The notes: generated by a model not told the origin, from the letters alone. Numbered from the stretch's first letter, positions 8,198 through 17,300 are shown. The stretch: DNA of 64,000 nt from CADEED01 sp963842515 (GCA_963842515.1 CAWJGO010000002.1:1426001-1490000), one strand, 5' to 3'. Translations and numbers: made by a program.

Positions 8198-8998
8198 ATG
8201 CCGGTCGATCGCAGAGACTCTTCCGCCGCCCTCTCGGGCGGCGCCAGCTACCCATCCTTGCGCGGCCGCAGCGTTTTCATCACCGGCGGTGGCTCGGGAA
8301 TTGGCGCATGTATGAGCGAAGCATTCGCGAGACAAGGATCGCTGGTGGCGTTCGTGGACTACGCCGAGGCTCCGTCTGCGGCTCTGGTCCAGAAGATAGA
8401 GAAAGACGGCTTGCCACGGCCCTGGTATCGCAAGACCGACGTCACCGATGTGCTCGCGCTGCAGGCGGCCATCCGCGATGCCGGCAAGGCGCTGGGCGAC
8501 TTCCACATACTCATCAATAACGTCGCCAACGACGATCGCCATGCGCTCATGGACGTCACGCCCGAGTATTACGACGCGCGCATCGCCGTGAACCAGCGGC
8601 CCGCGTTTTTCGCCATCCAGGCGGTGGTGCCCGGCATGAAGAAAATGGGCGGCGGTTCGATCATCAACTTCGGCTCGAACTCCTACGGCGCCAAGGGGCG
8701 CAACATGCCGGTCTATACGACGGCCAAATCATCGGTCATCGGCCTCACGCGCGGCCTCGCCGCCGAGCTCGGCGAACACCGCATTCGCATCAATGTGATC
8801 ACGCCCGGCTGGATCATGACGGAGCGGCAGATCGACAAGTGGCTCGACGCCGAGGGCGAGCTCGAGATCAAGCGCAACCAGGTGCTGCCCGACAAAGTGA
8901 CGCCTGAGGCCGTGGCGGCCATGGCGCTGTTCCTCGCTTCCGACGACGCCCGCGCGTGTTCGGCTCAGGAATACATCGTCGACGCAGGCTGGTTATGA
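8198..8998 (+). CDS. SDR-family sugar 1-dehydrogenase (xylose/arabinose dehydrogenase-like)
   Basis: 266 residues from an ATG at 8198 with GAGGCGGAAG just upstream; the open frame begins 30 codons earlier, but that part is non-coding leader. Classical short-chain dehydrogenase: nucleotide-binding TGGGSGIG, NNVANDDRH (the NDDRH segment resembles Caulobacter-type D-xylose 1-dehydrogenase), an active-site serine in NFGSNSYG and YTTAK as the catalytic YxxxK. It probably oxidises an aldose to its lactone, the first step of a non-phosphorylative pathway whose next step would be the divergent dehydratase. The substrate could be arabinose, xylose, fucose or galactose. Its stop overlaps the next start (ATGA). 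Confidence 0.87.
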   Translation: MPVDRRDSSAALSGGASYPSLRGRSVFITGGGSGIGACMSEAFARQGSLVAFVDYAEAPSAALVQKIEKDGLPRPWYRKTDVTDVLALQAAIRDAGKALGDFHILINNVANDDRHALMDVTPEYYDARIAVNQRPAFFAIQAVVPGMKKMGGGSIINFGSNSYGAKGRNMPVYTTAKSSVIGLTRGLAAELGEHRIRINVITPGWIMTERQIDKWLDAEGELEIKRNQVLPDKVTPEAVAAMALFLASDDARACSAQEYIVDAGWL

Positions 8999-9990
8999 GG
9001 CTCCTGCAATTCACCGACGCCGGACTGACGCGTGTGGCGCGCGTGGACGCCAATGGCACGGTGTTGCCGCTGGCGCGCTACGAGTCCACCTATCAACTCG
9101 CGCGCCAGGCGGCAGACGAGCGGTGCACCCTCGAGCAGCTGGTGTCCACCGAAACGGTTGACGCGCCCATTCCGTATCTGGACCTGCTGCGCGAAGGCCG
9201 GCTGCTGCCGCCGCTCACGCATCCGGATCCGGGACATTGCCTGGTGAGCGGCACGGGCCTCACCCACCTCGGCAGCGCCGCGGCTCGCGACAAGATGCAC
9301 GTGAAACTCGACCAGCAGGATGCCGAGCTCACCGACTCGATGAAGATGTTCAAGTGGGGCGTTGAAGGCGGCAAACCGGCAGGCGCAAAGCCCGGCATGC
9401 AGCCCGAATGGTTCTACAAGGGCAACGGACACAACGTGGTCGGCGCCGGCGTGCCGATCGCCTCGCCCGACTTCGCCGAAGACCATGGCGAAGAGCCAGA
9501 AATCGTCGGCCTGTACATCATCGATGACAACCGCCGGCCACACCGGCTGGGGTTCGCCATCGGCAACGAGTTTTCCGACCACGTGACCGAGCGGCGCAAC
9601 TATCTACTGCTGGCGCATTCGAAACTGCGCCAGTGCGGCGTGGGGCCGATGCTCAACACCGGCGCACTGCCTGCGCACCTGGAAGGCATGAGCCGGATCC
9701 GTCGTGACGGCGCGGTGCTGTGGCAGAAACCCTTCCTCACGGGCGAGGCGAACATGTGCCATACCTTCGCCAATCTCGAGTACCACCACTTCAAGTACAA
9801 GCAGCATCGGGTGCCCGGCGACGTGCACCTGCACTTCTTCGGGACCGCGACCGTGAGCTTCGTCGACAACATCAACGTCCAGGCCGGCGACGAATTCGAG
9901 ATCGACCTGCCGGCACTCGGCTACCCGCTCATCAACCAGCTGCTCATCGAGCCCGGCGGCCTCGCGCTGCACGAGACCACCGCGCTGTAG
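8995..9990 (+). CDS. AraD1/GguC family protein (fumarylacetoacetate hydrolase fold)
   Basis: 331 residues, overlapping the upstream gene by ATGA at 8995-8998. Recognisable GguC/AraD1 segments are CLVSGTGLTHLGSA, LTDSMKMFKWG, QPEWFYKGNG, GNEFSDHVTERRNYL and DVHLHFFGTATVSF. The family has a fumarylacetoacetate hydrolase-like fold and is found with ChvE-GguAB type sugar importers. Members are thought to act on 2-keto-3-deoxy sugar acids in pentose oxidation; the exact reaction here is inferred from context (dehydrogenase, dehydratase, importer). Acidic and His residues such as EEPE and HHFKY could form the metal site. Confidence 0.85.
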   Translation: MRLLQFTDAGLTRVARVDANGTVLPLARYESTYQLARQAADERCTLEQLVSTETVDAPIPYLDLLREGRLLPPLTHPDPGHCLVSGTGLTHLGSAAARDKMHVKLDQQDAELTDSMKMFKWGVEGGKPAGAKPGMQPEWFYKGNGHNVVGAGVPIASPDFAEDHGEEPEIVGLYIIDDNRRPHRLGFAIGNEFSDHVTERRNYLLLAHSKLRQCGVGPMLNTGALPAHLEGMSRIRRDGAVLWQKPFLTGEANMCHTFANLEYHHFKYKQHRVPGDVHLHFFGTATVSFVDNINVQAGDEFEIDLPALGYPLINQLLIEPGGLALHETTAL

Positions 9991-10012
9991 AAATGGCCCA
10001 GAGGGAATCACG

Positions 10013-10981
10013 ATGAAGTTTTCAAGACGACTCGCTGTGCTCTCGCTGGTGGCCCCGCTGGCAACACTGCTGCTCGCGAGCTGTGCCCGCGAACCGAAGG
10101 ATCAACGCATCGTGCTCGGCTTCAGTCAGATTGGCGCCGAGAGCGAATGGCGTACGGCGAACACGGAATCGATCAAGGCCGCAGCCGCCACCATGAACAT
10201 CGACCTGCGCTTCGCCGACGCGCAACAGAAGCAGGAAAACCAGATCAAGGCGTTGCGTAATTTCATTGCGCAGAAGGTGGATGTGATCGCGTTTTCACCG
10301 GTGGTGGCCACCGGCTGGGACACCGTGCTCATGGAAGCCAAGGCCGCCAACATCCCCGTGATCCTCACCGACCGCGCGGTCACCAGCGATCCGTCGCTGT
10401 ACGTCGGTTTCCTGGGCTCGGACTTCGTCGAAGAAGGCCGCAATGCCGGACGCTGGGTCAGCGAGAAGTTCAAGGACGTGAAAGACGACGTGCATATCAT
10501 CGAATTGCAAGGCACCGTGGGCGCCGCGCCGGCGATCGATCGCAAGAAAGGGTTCGAGGAAATCATTGCCGCAAATCCCCATTTGAAGATCATTCGATCC
10601 CAATCCGGGGATTTCACGCGCACCAAGGGAAAGGAGACCATGGAGGCCATCCTCAAGGCCGAGAGCCGCAAGATCCACGTGCTGTACGCCCACAACGACG
10701 ACATGGCCATCGGCGCCATCCAGGCCATCGAGGAAGCCGGGCTCAAGCCTGGAAAAGACATCCTCATCGTGTCGATCGACGCGGTGAAAGGCGCGTTCGA
10801 GGCGATGATCGCCGGCAAGCTCAATGCGACCGTCGAGTGCAATCCTTTGTTAGGCCCACAACTGATGACCTCGGTCACCGAAGTCGTGGCCGGCAGGCCG
10901 ATTCCTAAACGCATGGTCGTCGAAGAGACCATGTTCACCATGGAAACGGCGAAGCAATACATCCAGACGCGCAAGTACTGA
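10013..10981 (+). CDS. ytfQ: Sugar ABC transporter substrate-binding lipoprotein, YtfQ-like
   Basis: 322 residues. The N-terminus is a lipoprotein signal with lipobox LLASC (Cys about 24), so the mature protein should be membrane-anchored rather than freely periplasmic as in E. coli YtfQ. The rest is a type-1 periplasmic sugar-binding fold: GFSQIGAESEWRTANTES at the start, VVATGWDTVL, ILTDRAV, ELQGTVGAAPA and AHNDDMAIGA. These match YtfQ, which binds galactofuranose and related hexoses or pentoses. It is followed 4 bases later by the ATPase gene and is the first importer gene of the operon. Confidence 0.9.
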   Translation: MKFSRRLAVLSLVAPLATLLLASCAREPKDQRIVLGFSQIGAESEWRTANTESIKAAAATMNIDLRFADAQQKQENQIKALRNFIAQKVDVIAFSPVVATGWDTVLMEAKAANIPVILTDRAVTSDPSLYVGFLGSDFVEEGRNAGRWVSEKFKDVKDDVHIIELQGTVGAAPAIDRKKGFEEIIAANPHLKIIRSQSGDFTRTKGKETMEAILKAESRKIHVLYAHNDDMAIGAIQAIEEAGLKPGKDILIVSIDAVKGAFEAMIAGKLNATVECNPLLGPQLMTSVTEVVAGRPIPKRMVVEETMFTMETAKQYIQTRKY

Positions 10982-10985
10982 ACCG

Positions 10986-12521
10986 ATGCCGCACGACGCC
11001 GCGATCGTGCTCCAGGCGCGCGACATAGCCCGCGCCTTCCCCGGCGTGCAGGCGCTCGCCGGCGTCGAGCTCACACTGCGCGCCGGCGAAGTGCACGCAC
11101 TGATGGGGCAGAACGGCGCCGGCAAATCCACGCTCATCAAGGTGCTCACCGGCGTCTACGCGCCGGACACCGGCACCATCGAACTACTCGGCAGCCGGGT
11201 GAGGCCGCAGTCGCCGATCCACGCGCAGCACCTTGGGATCAGCGCCGTGCACCAGGAAAGTCACCTGCTGCCCAATCTGTCGGTCGCCGAGAACATCTGC
11301 GCCGGCCGTTACCCGCGCAGGCCCTGGAGCCGCGGCGGCGGCATCGACTGGCGTGAAACCGAACATCGCGCGCGCGCCCTCCTGGCCGGGCTAGGTATCG
11401 ATCTCGACGTGACGCAGCTTGCCGGCGGTCTGCCGGCGGCCCTGCAGCAGCTCGCCACCGTGGCACGAGCCGTGTCGACGGATGCGCGCGTGCTGATCCT
11501 CGATGAACCCACTTCGAGCCTCGATGCCGATGAGGTGAAGGCGCTGTTCGCCCTCATCCGCCGGCTGCGCGACAAGGGTGTGGCGATCCTGTTCGTCACG
11601 CACTTCCTCGACCAGGTGTACGAGATCTGCGACCGCATGACCGTGTTGCGCAACGGCAAGTTCGTCGGCGAATACGCGTGCGGCAAGCTCGACGCACGCG
11701 GCCTCGTGGCCGCCATGGTCGGCCGCGAAGTCGCGGCCGTGGAAAAGGCGGCGGCACCGGCTCACGAGCCGGACGCCGCCGGCAAACCACCCGTGCTCGC
11801 CGCGAAGAACATCTCGCGCCGCGGGCAACTCAAACCCATGGACATCGAGCTCGCCGCCGGAGAAGTACTCGGGCTCGCCGGGTTGTTAGGTTCCGGCCGC
11901 ACCGAGCTCGCACGCCTGTTGTTCGGGCTCGATGGACGCGACACCGGTGAGATCAGCATCGATGGCAAGCCGGCGAAGATCGACGATCCCGCCGACGCGC
12001 TGCGGGCAGGCCTCGGTTTCTGTCCGGAAGACCGCAAGCACAGCGGCATCGTCGCCGATCTTTCGGTGCGCGAGAACATCGCGCTGGCATTGCAGGCGCG
12101 CCTCGGGCTCAAGGAATTCCTGCCGGTTGCCGAGCAGCGGCAGATTGCCGAAAAACTCGTCGCCGCTCTCGGGGTCAAGACGGCCAGCATCGAGACTCCC
12201 ATCGGCCAGCTGTCGGGCGGCAACCAGCAAAAAGCCATCATCGCGCGCTGGCTCGCGACTCATCCGCGCGTGCTGATACTCGATGAGCCCACGCGCGGCA
12301 TCGACGTTGCGGCCAAGCAGGAATTGATGCGCGAGATCCTCGAGCTCGCGCGCGGCGGCACCGCGGTGCTGTTCATCTCCGCCGAGATCGAAGAAGTGGT
12401 GCGCGTCTCGGATCGCATCATGGTGCTGCGCGATCGCGCCAAGGCCGGCGAGTTGCCGCCCGGATCAGACCAGGATGCGGTGTATTCCATGATCGCCAGC
12501 ACGCACAGAGCGGCATCATGA
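10986..12521 (+). CDS. ytfR: Sugar ABC transporter ATP-binding protein, two-cassette type (YtfR-like)
   Basis: 511 residues with two ATPase domains, as usual for the ribose/galactofuranose class. Domain 1 has Walker A GQNGAGKST (near residue 40) and Walker B LILDEPTSSLD. Its signature region reads LAGGLPAALQQLA, degenerate compared with LSGGQ. Domain 2 has GLLGSGRTE as a degenerate Walker A, a clean LSGGNQQK signature and LILDEPTRGID. The asymmetry is typical of this family. It energises import of the sugar captured by the upstream lipoprotein. Its stop overlaps the permease start (ATGA at 12518). Confidence 0.93.
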   Translation: MPHDAAIVLQARDIARAFPGVQALAGVELTLRAGEVHALMGQNGAGKSTLIKVLTGVYAPDTGTIELLGSRVRPQSPIHAQHLGISAVHQESHLLPNLSVAENICAGRYPRRPWSRGGGIDWRETEHRARALLAGLGIDLDVTQLAGGLPAALQQLATVARAVSTDARVLILDEPTSSLDADEVKALFALIRRLRDKGVAILFVTHFLDQVYEICDRMTVLRNGKFVGEYACGKLDARGLVAAMVGREVAAVEKAAAPAHEPDAAGKPPVLAAKNISRRGQLKPMDIELAAGEVLGLAGLLGSGRTELARLLFGLDGRDTGEISIDGKPAKIDDPADALRAGLGFCPEDRKHSGIVADLSVRENIALALQARLGLKEFLPVAEQRQIAEKLVAALGVKTASIETPIGQLSGGNQQKAIIARWLATHPRVLILDEPTRGIDVAAKQELMREILELARGGTAVLFISAEIEEVVRVSDRIMVLRDRAKAGELPPGSDQDAVYSMIASTHRAAS

Positions 12522-13543
12522 ACCGGCTGATGCGCCATGCGCTCTTCTGGCCGGCGGTCACGCTGGCGCTGTTGCTCGTGGCCAGCAGCCTGTTCAACTC
12601 CTCGTTCCTCGCGCTGGCGTGGCGCGACGGCCACCTCTACGGCAGCGTCATCGACATCCTGAATCGCGCTGCGCCACTCATCGTCGTGTCGCTGGGAATG
12701 ACTCTGGTCATCGCGGTGCGCGGCCTCGACATCTCGGTGGGCGCGGTGGTCGCCATCGCCGCGGTGGTGGCGGCGCTCATGATCGGTGGCAGTTTCAGCG
12801 CCACGGGCGAAGTGCAGAGCAAATACCCATTGTGGCTGGCGCTGCTCACCGCGCTCGGCGTGGCGGCGGCCTGCGGGCTGTGGAACGGATTGTTGGTCGT
12901 CGGCGCCGGCATGCAGCCCATCGTGGCAACGCTCATCCTCATGGTTGCCGGGCGCGGCATCGCCCAGCTGCTCACCGGCGGGCAGATCGTCACCGTGTAC
13001 TACGCACCATTCTTCCAGCTCGGCAACGGCTTCCTGTTAGGCCTGCCCGTAGCGCTGTGGATCGCCGGCCTGCTCTGGCTCACGCTGCACCTGCTGCTGT
13101 CGCGCACCGCGCTCGGACTCTTCATTCGCTCCATCGGCGGCAACCCGGAAGCGGCCCGCGTAGCCGGCGTGCGGTCTTCCAAGATCACGTTGTGCGTGTA
13201 CACCTTCTGCGGCTTCGCCGCCGGCGTCGCCGGTCTCATCGTGAGCTCGAACGTCAAGAGTGCCGACGCCAACAACGCCGGCCAACTGCTCGAGCTCGAT
13301 GCCATTCTCGCCGTGACGCTCGGCGGCACCGCGCTCACCGGCGGGCGGTTCCAGCTCGCGGGAACCGTGATCGGCGCGCTGATCATCCAGACGCTGACCT
13401 CCATGATCTATTCGATGGGCGTTCCACCCGAGGTGAACCTCGTGGTCAAGGCGGCGCTGGTGTTCGCCGTGATGTTGCTGCAATCGCCGGAGTTTCGCGG
13501 CATCGTCGCGCGCGTGGCGCGCGGCGGCGCGAGGGTGTCATGA
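12518..13543 (+). CDS. ytfT: Sugar ABC transporter permease, YtfT-like
   Basis: 341 residues, largely hydrophobic, with about eight to ten transmembrane segments and the BPD_transp_2 family motif around GLDISVGAVVAIAA. A loop with GNPEAARVAGV is the EAA-like coupling segment contacting the ATPase. It forms the membrane channel with the second permease, which overlaps it by ATGA. Start at 12518 follows directly from the overlap with the ATPase stop. Confidence 0.9.
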   Translation: MNRLMRHALFWPAVTLALLLVASSLFNSSFLALAWRDGHLYGSVIDILNRAAPLIVVSLGMTLVIAVRGLDISVGAVVAIAAVVAALMIGGSFSATGEVQSKYPLWLALLTALGVAAACGLWNGLLVVGAGMQPIVATLILMVAGRGIAQLLTGGQIVTVYYAPFFQLGNGFLLGLPVALWIAGLLWLTLHLLLSRTALGLFIRSIGGNPEAARVAGVRSSKITLCVYTFCGFAAGVAGLIVSSNVKSADANNAGQLLELDAILAVTLGGTALTGGRFQLAGTVIGALIIQTLTSMIYSMGVPPEVNLVVKAALVFAVMLLQSPEFRGIVARVARGGARVS

Positions 13544-14496
13544 GCCGCCGCCTGCTCCCGCTCACCATCACCGTGCTGCTGTTCCTCGCCATGGCGGCGT
13601 TCGGCGCCATCCGTTATGACGGCTTCCTGTCGCCGCAGGTGTTTCTCAACCTGCTCATCGACAACGCCTTCCTGTGCGTGGTCGCGGTGGGCATGACCTT
13701 CGTGATCCTGTCGGGGGGTATCGACCTGTCGGTGGGCGCGCTGATTGCGCTGACCACCATGATCTCCGCCGCACTGCTCAAGGCCGGCTGGAATCCTTAC
13801 GCGGCCATGGCGCTGGTACTCGTGCTGGGCGCGACGTTCGGCGCGCTGCAGGGATTCCTCATTCAGCGATTCAACCTGGCGCCGTTCATCGTGACGCTCG
13901 CCGGCATGTTCATGGCGCGCGGCTGCTGCTACCTCATCAGCACGGAGTCCATCCCGATCGACGACCCCACGTATGCGGCCATCGCCCAGGCGCGCATACC
14001 GGTGGGGTTCGATTCCTCGATCACCATCGGCGCGCTCATCGCGCTCGCCATCGTCGCCATCGCGATGCGCATCGCGCACTCGACCGAGTTCGGGCGAACC
14101 GTGTACGCCATCGGCGGCGGCGAGTCTTCGGCGCGGCTCATGGGCCTGTCGGTCGATTCCACCAAGATCGGCGTCTATCTACTGAGCGGATTCACGGCGG
14201 CGCTCGGCGGCATCGTCATGACTTTCTACATGCTCTCCGGCTACAGCCTGCACGCCGTGGGGCTGGAGCTCGACGCCATCGCCGCGGTGGTCATCGGCGG
14301 AACTTTGCTGGCCGGAGGCGTGGGCTACGTGTTCGGCACGTTGTTCGGCGTGCTGATTCTCGGCATCATCCAGACCCTCATCGCCTTTGACGGGACGTTA
14401 AGCTCATGGTGGACCAAGATCGTCGTCGGAGCTTTGCTCTTGCTCTTCTGCCTGTTGCAGCGGCTTTTCGAGGGGCGCACGCCCAAAGCGACGTGA
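13540..14496 (+). CDS. yjfF: Sugar ABC transporter permease, YjfF-like
   Basis: 318 residues from the ATG at 13540, which overlaps the preceding stop. The frame is open much further upstream, but that is the shadow of the previous gene. Multi-spanning permease with GGIDLSVGALIAL and the coupling segment GGESSARLMGLSV. It pairs with YtfT. Its last 90 bases overlap a possible longer start of the epimerase gene. Confidence 0.9.
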   Translation: MSRRLLPLTITVLLFLAMAAFGAIRYDGFLSPQVFLNLLIDNAFLCVVAVGMTFVILSGGIDLSVGALIALTTMISAALLKAGWNPYAAMALVLVLGATFGALQGFLIQRFNLAPFIVTLAGMFMARGCCYLISTESIPIDDPTYAAIAQARIPVGFDSSITIGALIALAIVAIAMRIAHSTEFGRTVYAIGGGESSARLMGLSVDSTKIGVYLLSGFTAALGGIVMTFYMLSGYSLHAVGLELDAIAAVVIGGTLLAGGVGYVFGTLFGVLILGIIQTLIAFDGTLSSWWTKIVVGALLLLFCLLQRLFEGRTPKAT

Positions 14497-15524
14497 ATGG
14501 GCGCCTGACTCGATCGTTCGGCCATCTCCCCGACGGCCAGGAGGTCGACATCTATACGCTGGGCAGCGAGGACGGCCTGCAGGCGGAAATCCTCACCCTC
14601 GGCGGCACGCTGCGCAGTCTTTCGCTGCCGCCTCTGAACAACAAGCAGGGCAAGCGCATTCCGCTGGTGCTCTCGCTGCCCGACCTCCCCGCCTACCTCA
14701 AGGACACTTCTTATTTAGGGCAACTCGTCGGCCGGTACGGCAATCGCATCGCCGGGGCCGCGTTCGAGCTCGAGGGCAAGCAGTACAAACTGACCGCCAA
14801 CAATGGACCGAACCTGCTGCACGGCGGCGAGGTGGGTTTCGGCAAGTACGTGTGGAAAGTTCTCGGCAGCGGCGGCGGCAGGAACACCTACCTGAAGCTA
14901 GGGCACCGTTCGCCGGCCGGCATCAATGGATTTCCCGGCAACCTCGACGTCACGGCGCTCATCAGTGTGTACGAAAACACGCTGACTCTCGCCTACGAGG
15001 CCACCACCGACGCGCCGACGCCGATCAGTCTCACGTGGCACCCATATTTCACGCTGTCCGGCGACCCGGCCAAGAGCATCGACGAACAACGGCTCATGAT
15101 GAACGCCGGTCACTATCTACCCATCAACGAAAACCGCGTGCCCACGGGCGAGATCGCCCCCGTGGCCGGCACGCCATTCGATTTCCGCAAGCCGAGGAGC
15201 GTGCGCGTGCCGCCACCCGCCTCGCATCCGCAGATCGCGCTCACCGGCGGCTTCGACCATTGCTGGGTGATCGACGAAGGCGCACGCATCGCCGGCTCGC
15301 TGCATTCGCCCGCGAGTGGCGTGCGCATGCAGGTCAAGACCAACCTGCCTGGCTTGCAGGTATATGGTGCGTACCACCTGAAGACCGCGTATCCGGGGTG
15401 GAACGCCATCTGTATCGAGCCTGAGAATTTTCCGGATGCGCCCAATCATGCCAACTTCCCGAGCAGCATCCTGAGCCCCGGCGAGACCCACCGATCCTTC
15501 ATGAGCTTTTCTTTCTCGGCCTGA
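14493..15524 (+). CDS. galM: Aldose 1-epimerase
   Basis: 343 residues if begun at the GTG at 14493, which overlaps the yjfF stop as GTGA, the same style as the rest of the operon, and gives the usual GalM length. The fold is a galactose mutarotase: GRYGNRIAGAAFEL near the N-terminus, LTWHPYFTL with the catalytic histidine, and CIEPENFPDAPNH with the catalytic glutamate near the C-terminus. It interconverts alpha and beta anomers of the imported sugar, which would feed the dehydrogenase. The frame is also open from an ATG at 14406, which would add a signal-peptide-like N-terminus, so the start and compartment are not settled. Confidence 0.88.
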   Translation: MNGRLTRSFGHLPDGQEVDIYTLGSEDGLQAEILTLGGTLRSLSLPPLNNKQGKRIPLVLSLPDLPAYLKDTSYLGQLVGRYGNRIAGAAFELEGKQYKLTANNGPNLLHGGEVGFGKYVWKVLGSGGGRNTYLKLGHRSPAGINGFPGNLDVTALISVYENTLTLAYEATTDAPTPISLTWHPYFTLSGDPAKSIDEQRLMMNAGHYLPINENRVPTGEIAPVAGTPFDFRKPRSVRVPPPASHPQIALTGGFDHCWVIDEGARIAGSLHSPASGVRMQVKTNLPGLQVYGAYHLKTAYPGWNAICIEPENFPDAPNHANFPSSILSPGETHRSFMSFSFSA

Positions 15525-15526
15525 AC

Positions 15527-15880
15527 ATGAAAGCCACACTACTGACCCTGACTCTGCTGTTCGCGGCCCACGAAGCCGGCGCGACCTGCGCGCAGAAGCG
15601 TTCACGCGACGTGTCGTTCATCGAGCTGGCGGTGCCCGAAGGCGCGCGGCGGCCCACGGGTGTGGAAGAGTTCGCATTCATCAGCGATGCAACCACCGTC
15701 GATGAGCTGGTGGCCAAGGTGGGCCCGCCCGATGCCGCGCAGGGCACGCGCGTCGCCGCCTTCATCTGGTGTTTCGCCGACGGTACCGAGCTCATGGTTT
15801 CCTCGCGCGACCGCGTGGCCATCGACTCGGTGCGCCACAAGGGCAAAGAGATCTACAAACGCGCCAAGAAGAAGAAATAG
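15527..15880 (+). CDS. Small secreted protein of unknown function
   Basis: 117 residues starting 2 bases after the epimerase stop. An N-terminal signal peptide (residues 1-19, cleavage likely after AGA) precedes a mature part with two cysteines and a very basic C-terminus (YKRAKKKK). I do not recognise a family. The middle part (TVDELVAKVGPPDAA...FIWCFADGTELMVSSRD) resembles small SmpA/BamE-like folds in outline only. It may be translated with the sugar operon but has no obvious sugar-related feature. Confidence 0.6.
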   Translation: MKATLLTLTLLFAAHEAGATCAQKRSRDVSFIELAVPEGARRPTGVEEFAFISDATTVDELVAKVGPPDAAQGTRVAAFIWCFADGTELMVSSRDRVAIDSVRHKGKEIYKRAKKKK

Positions 15881-15896
15881 CCGCGGCAAGTCATCA

Positions 15897-16796
15897 TTGA
15901 AAGCGGTCTTTCTCCATCCCAAGTACTGGCCCACCTGGCTCGGCATCGGCGTGCTTCGCCTCTTCGAGCCGCTGCACCACCATTTGCTCTATCTACTGGG
16001 CCGCGGGCTCGGGCAGTTCTTCTTCCTGTTTCCCACCTCGTTCAAACGCATCGCGCGGCGCAACCTCGAGCTGGCGCTGCCGGAACTGGTGCCGGCCGCG
16101 CATGAGCGCATCCTGCGCGAACACTTCGCCGGACTGGGTTGCGCACTGTTCGAGACAGCGATGAGCTGGTGGTCGTCGAACGAACGCATTCGCCACCTCA
16201 CGCTGATGAACGGCCTCGAACACCTGAAAGCTGCCCAAGCCACCGGGCGCGGCGTGCTGCTGCTGTCGGCGCACTTCAACTCCATCGAAATCGGCTGCCG
16301 GGCGCTCGCCGCCCGCATGCCGCTCAACGTCATGTATCGGCCCACCAAAAATGAGTTGGTAGGCGAATTCCTGCATTCACGCCGGGCGGTTCAGACCAGG
16401 CGCGCGATTCCGCGCGATGACGTGCGCACTCTGATCAAGGCGCTCAAGGACGGCGACGTCGTCTGGTATGCACCGGATCAGAGTTTTCGCAAGAAAGGCG
16501 CGCAGATGGTCAAGCTGTTCGGCATTCCGGCGGCCACCAACACCGCCACCTCGCGTATTGCCGGGATGACCCATGCGCTGGTGCTGCCCTATTTCTTCGA
16601 GCGCCTGCCCGGTGGCGGCTATCGCGGCACCATCCACCCGCCGCTTGACGATTTCCCCACCGACGATCCCGTGGCCGACACCGAGCGCTTCAACCGGATC
16701 GTCGAGGCGGAGGTGCGGCGCATGCCCGACCAGTACCTGTGGATTCATCGGCGATTCAAGGGTTTGACAGAGGACTACCCGAAGTACTACGACTAA
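15897..16796 (+). CDS. lpxL: Lipid A biosynthesis acyltransferase, LpxL/HtrB family
   Basis: 299 residues from a TTG at 15897, chosen because the family's N-terminal HPKYWPTWLG starts just after it and no ATG or GTG lies nearby. The catalytic HX4E motif is His126 to Glu131 in SAHFNSIE. Further family features are YRPTKN, WYAPDQSF and QYLWIHRRFKG near the end. The enzyme transfers a secondary acyl chain (typically laurate) to Kdo2-lipid IVA at the inner membrane. Its stop codon merges with a small palindromic repeat. Confidence 0.9.
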   Translation: MKAVFLHPKYWPTWLGIGVLRLFEPLHHHLLYLLGRGLGQFFFLFPTSFKRIARRNLELALPELVPAAHERILREHFAGLGCALFETAMSWWSSNERIRHLTLMNGLEHLKAAQATGRGVLLLSAHFNSIEIGCRALAARMPLNVMYRPTKNELVGEFLHSRRAVQTRRAIPRDDVRTLIKALKDGDVVWYAPDQSFRKKGAQMVKLFGIPAATNTATSRIAGMTHALVLPYFFERLPGGGYRGTIHPPLDDFPTDDPVADTERFNRIVEAEVRRMPDQYLWIHRRFKGLTEDYPKYYD

Positions 16797-16853
16797 ATGA
16801 GGTCAGACCCCGAGTCCTTGAAACCAGACGGAGATGGTGTCCGCCCCATTTTT
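16795..16853. repeat. Degenerate copy of the AAATGGGGTC palindromic element
   Basis: Begins inside the lpxL stop codon with AAATGAGGTCAGACCCC and ends with GGTGTCCGCCCCATTTTT. The ends are imperfect inverted repeats (AAATGAGGTCAGAC against GTCCGCCCCATTTTT). It shares the AAATG(G/A)GGTCAGACCCC head with the copy after moaA and looks like a miniature, partly decayed member. Confidence 0.55.
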
Positions 16854-16919
16854 ATAGATCGCCGCGCGCGCCGCCTCTAAGATAGCCGCTCACTCAGAAC
16901 CACCACGGGGATTCGATTC

Positions 16920-17300
16920 ATGAAGCAGTTATTGAGCGCGCTCATCCTGGGATGCGGTCTGATCGCCGCGCAAGCCAATGCCGCTTGCGACTATCCGGTC
17001 GCGCCGGGCAAGTTTCCGGATGGCGCTGTCGCATCGCTCGATGAGATGAAGACCGCCAAGGCGTCGGTGGTGAAGTACAACGCCGACATGGACGCGTACC
17101 TCGTGTGCATCAACGGCGAATACGATGCCAAGATCGCCGCCGAAACCAAGATCACGCCCGAGAAGAAAGCGGATCTGGATCGCGTGCAGGCGCAGAAGCA
17201 GAACGCGGCCGTCAAGGAAGTGACCGACGTGACCGAGCGATTCAACGAGCAGTTGCGCGCGTACAAGGCCAAGGCCGCTGCGGAGAAGAAGACTTCCTGA
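16920..17300 (+). CDS. Small secreted alpha-helical protein of unknown function
   Basis: 126 residues with a clear signal peptide (1-21, ending AQANA). The mature protein begins ACDYP, has a second Cys in LVCINGEYDAK, and continues as a charged, Lys/Ala-rich helical stretch likely to be coiled-coil (residues about 60-126). I recognise no family with certainty. It lies alone between a repeat and the molybdenum cofactor operon; the gap to moeA is 49 bases, so co-transcription is possible but not implied by function. Confidence 0.65.
   Translation: MKQLLSALILGCGLIAAQANAACDYPVAPGKFPDGAVASLDEMKTAKASVVKYNADMDAYLVCINGEYDAKIAAETKITPEKKADLDRVQAQKQNAAVKEVTDVTERFNEQLRAYKAKAAAEKKTS

Noticed and set aside
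12619..13539. Extension of the yjfF frame upstream through ytfT
   Set aside because: It is out of frame with the recognisable permease; the conserved YjfF start lies at the ATG overlapping the ytfT stop.
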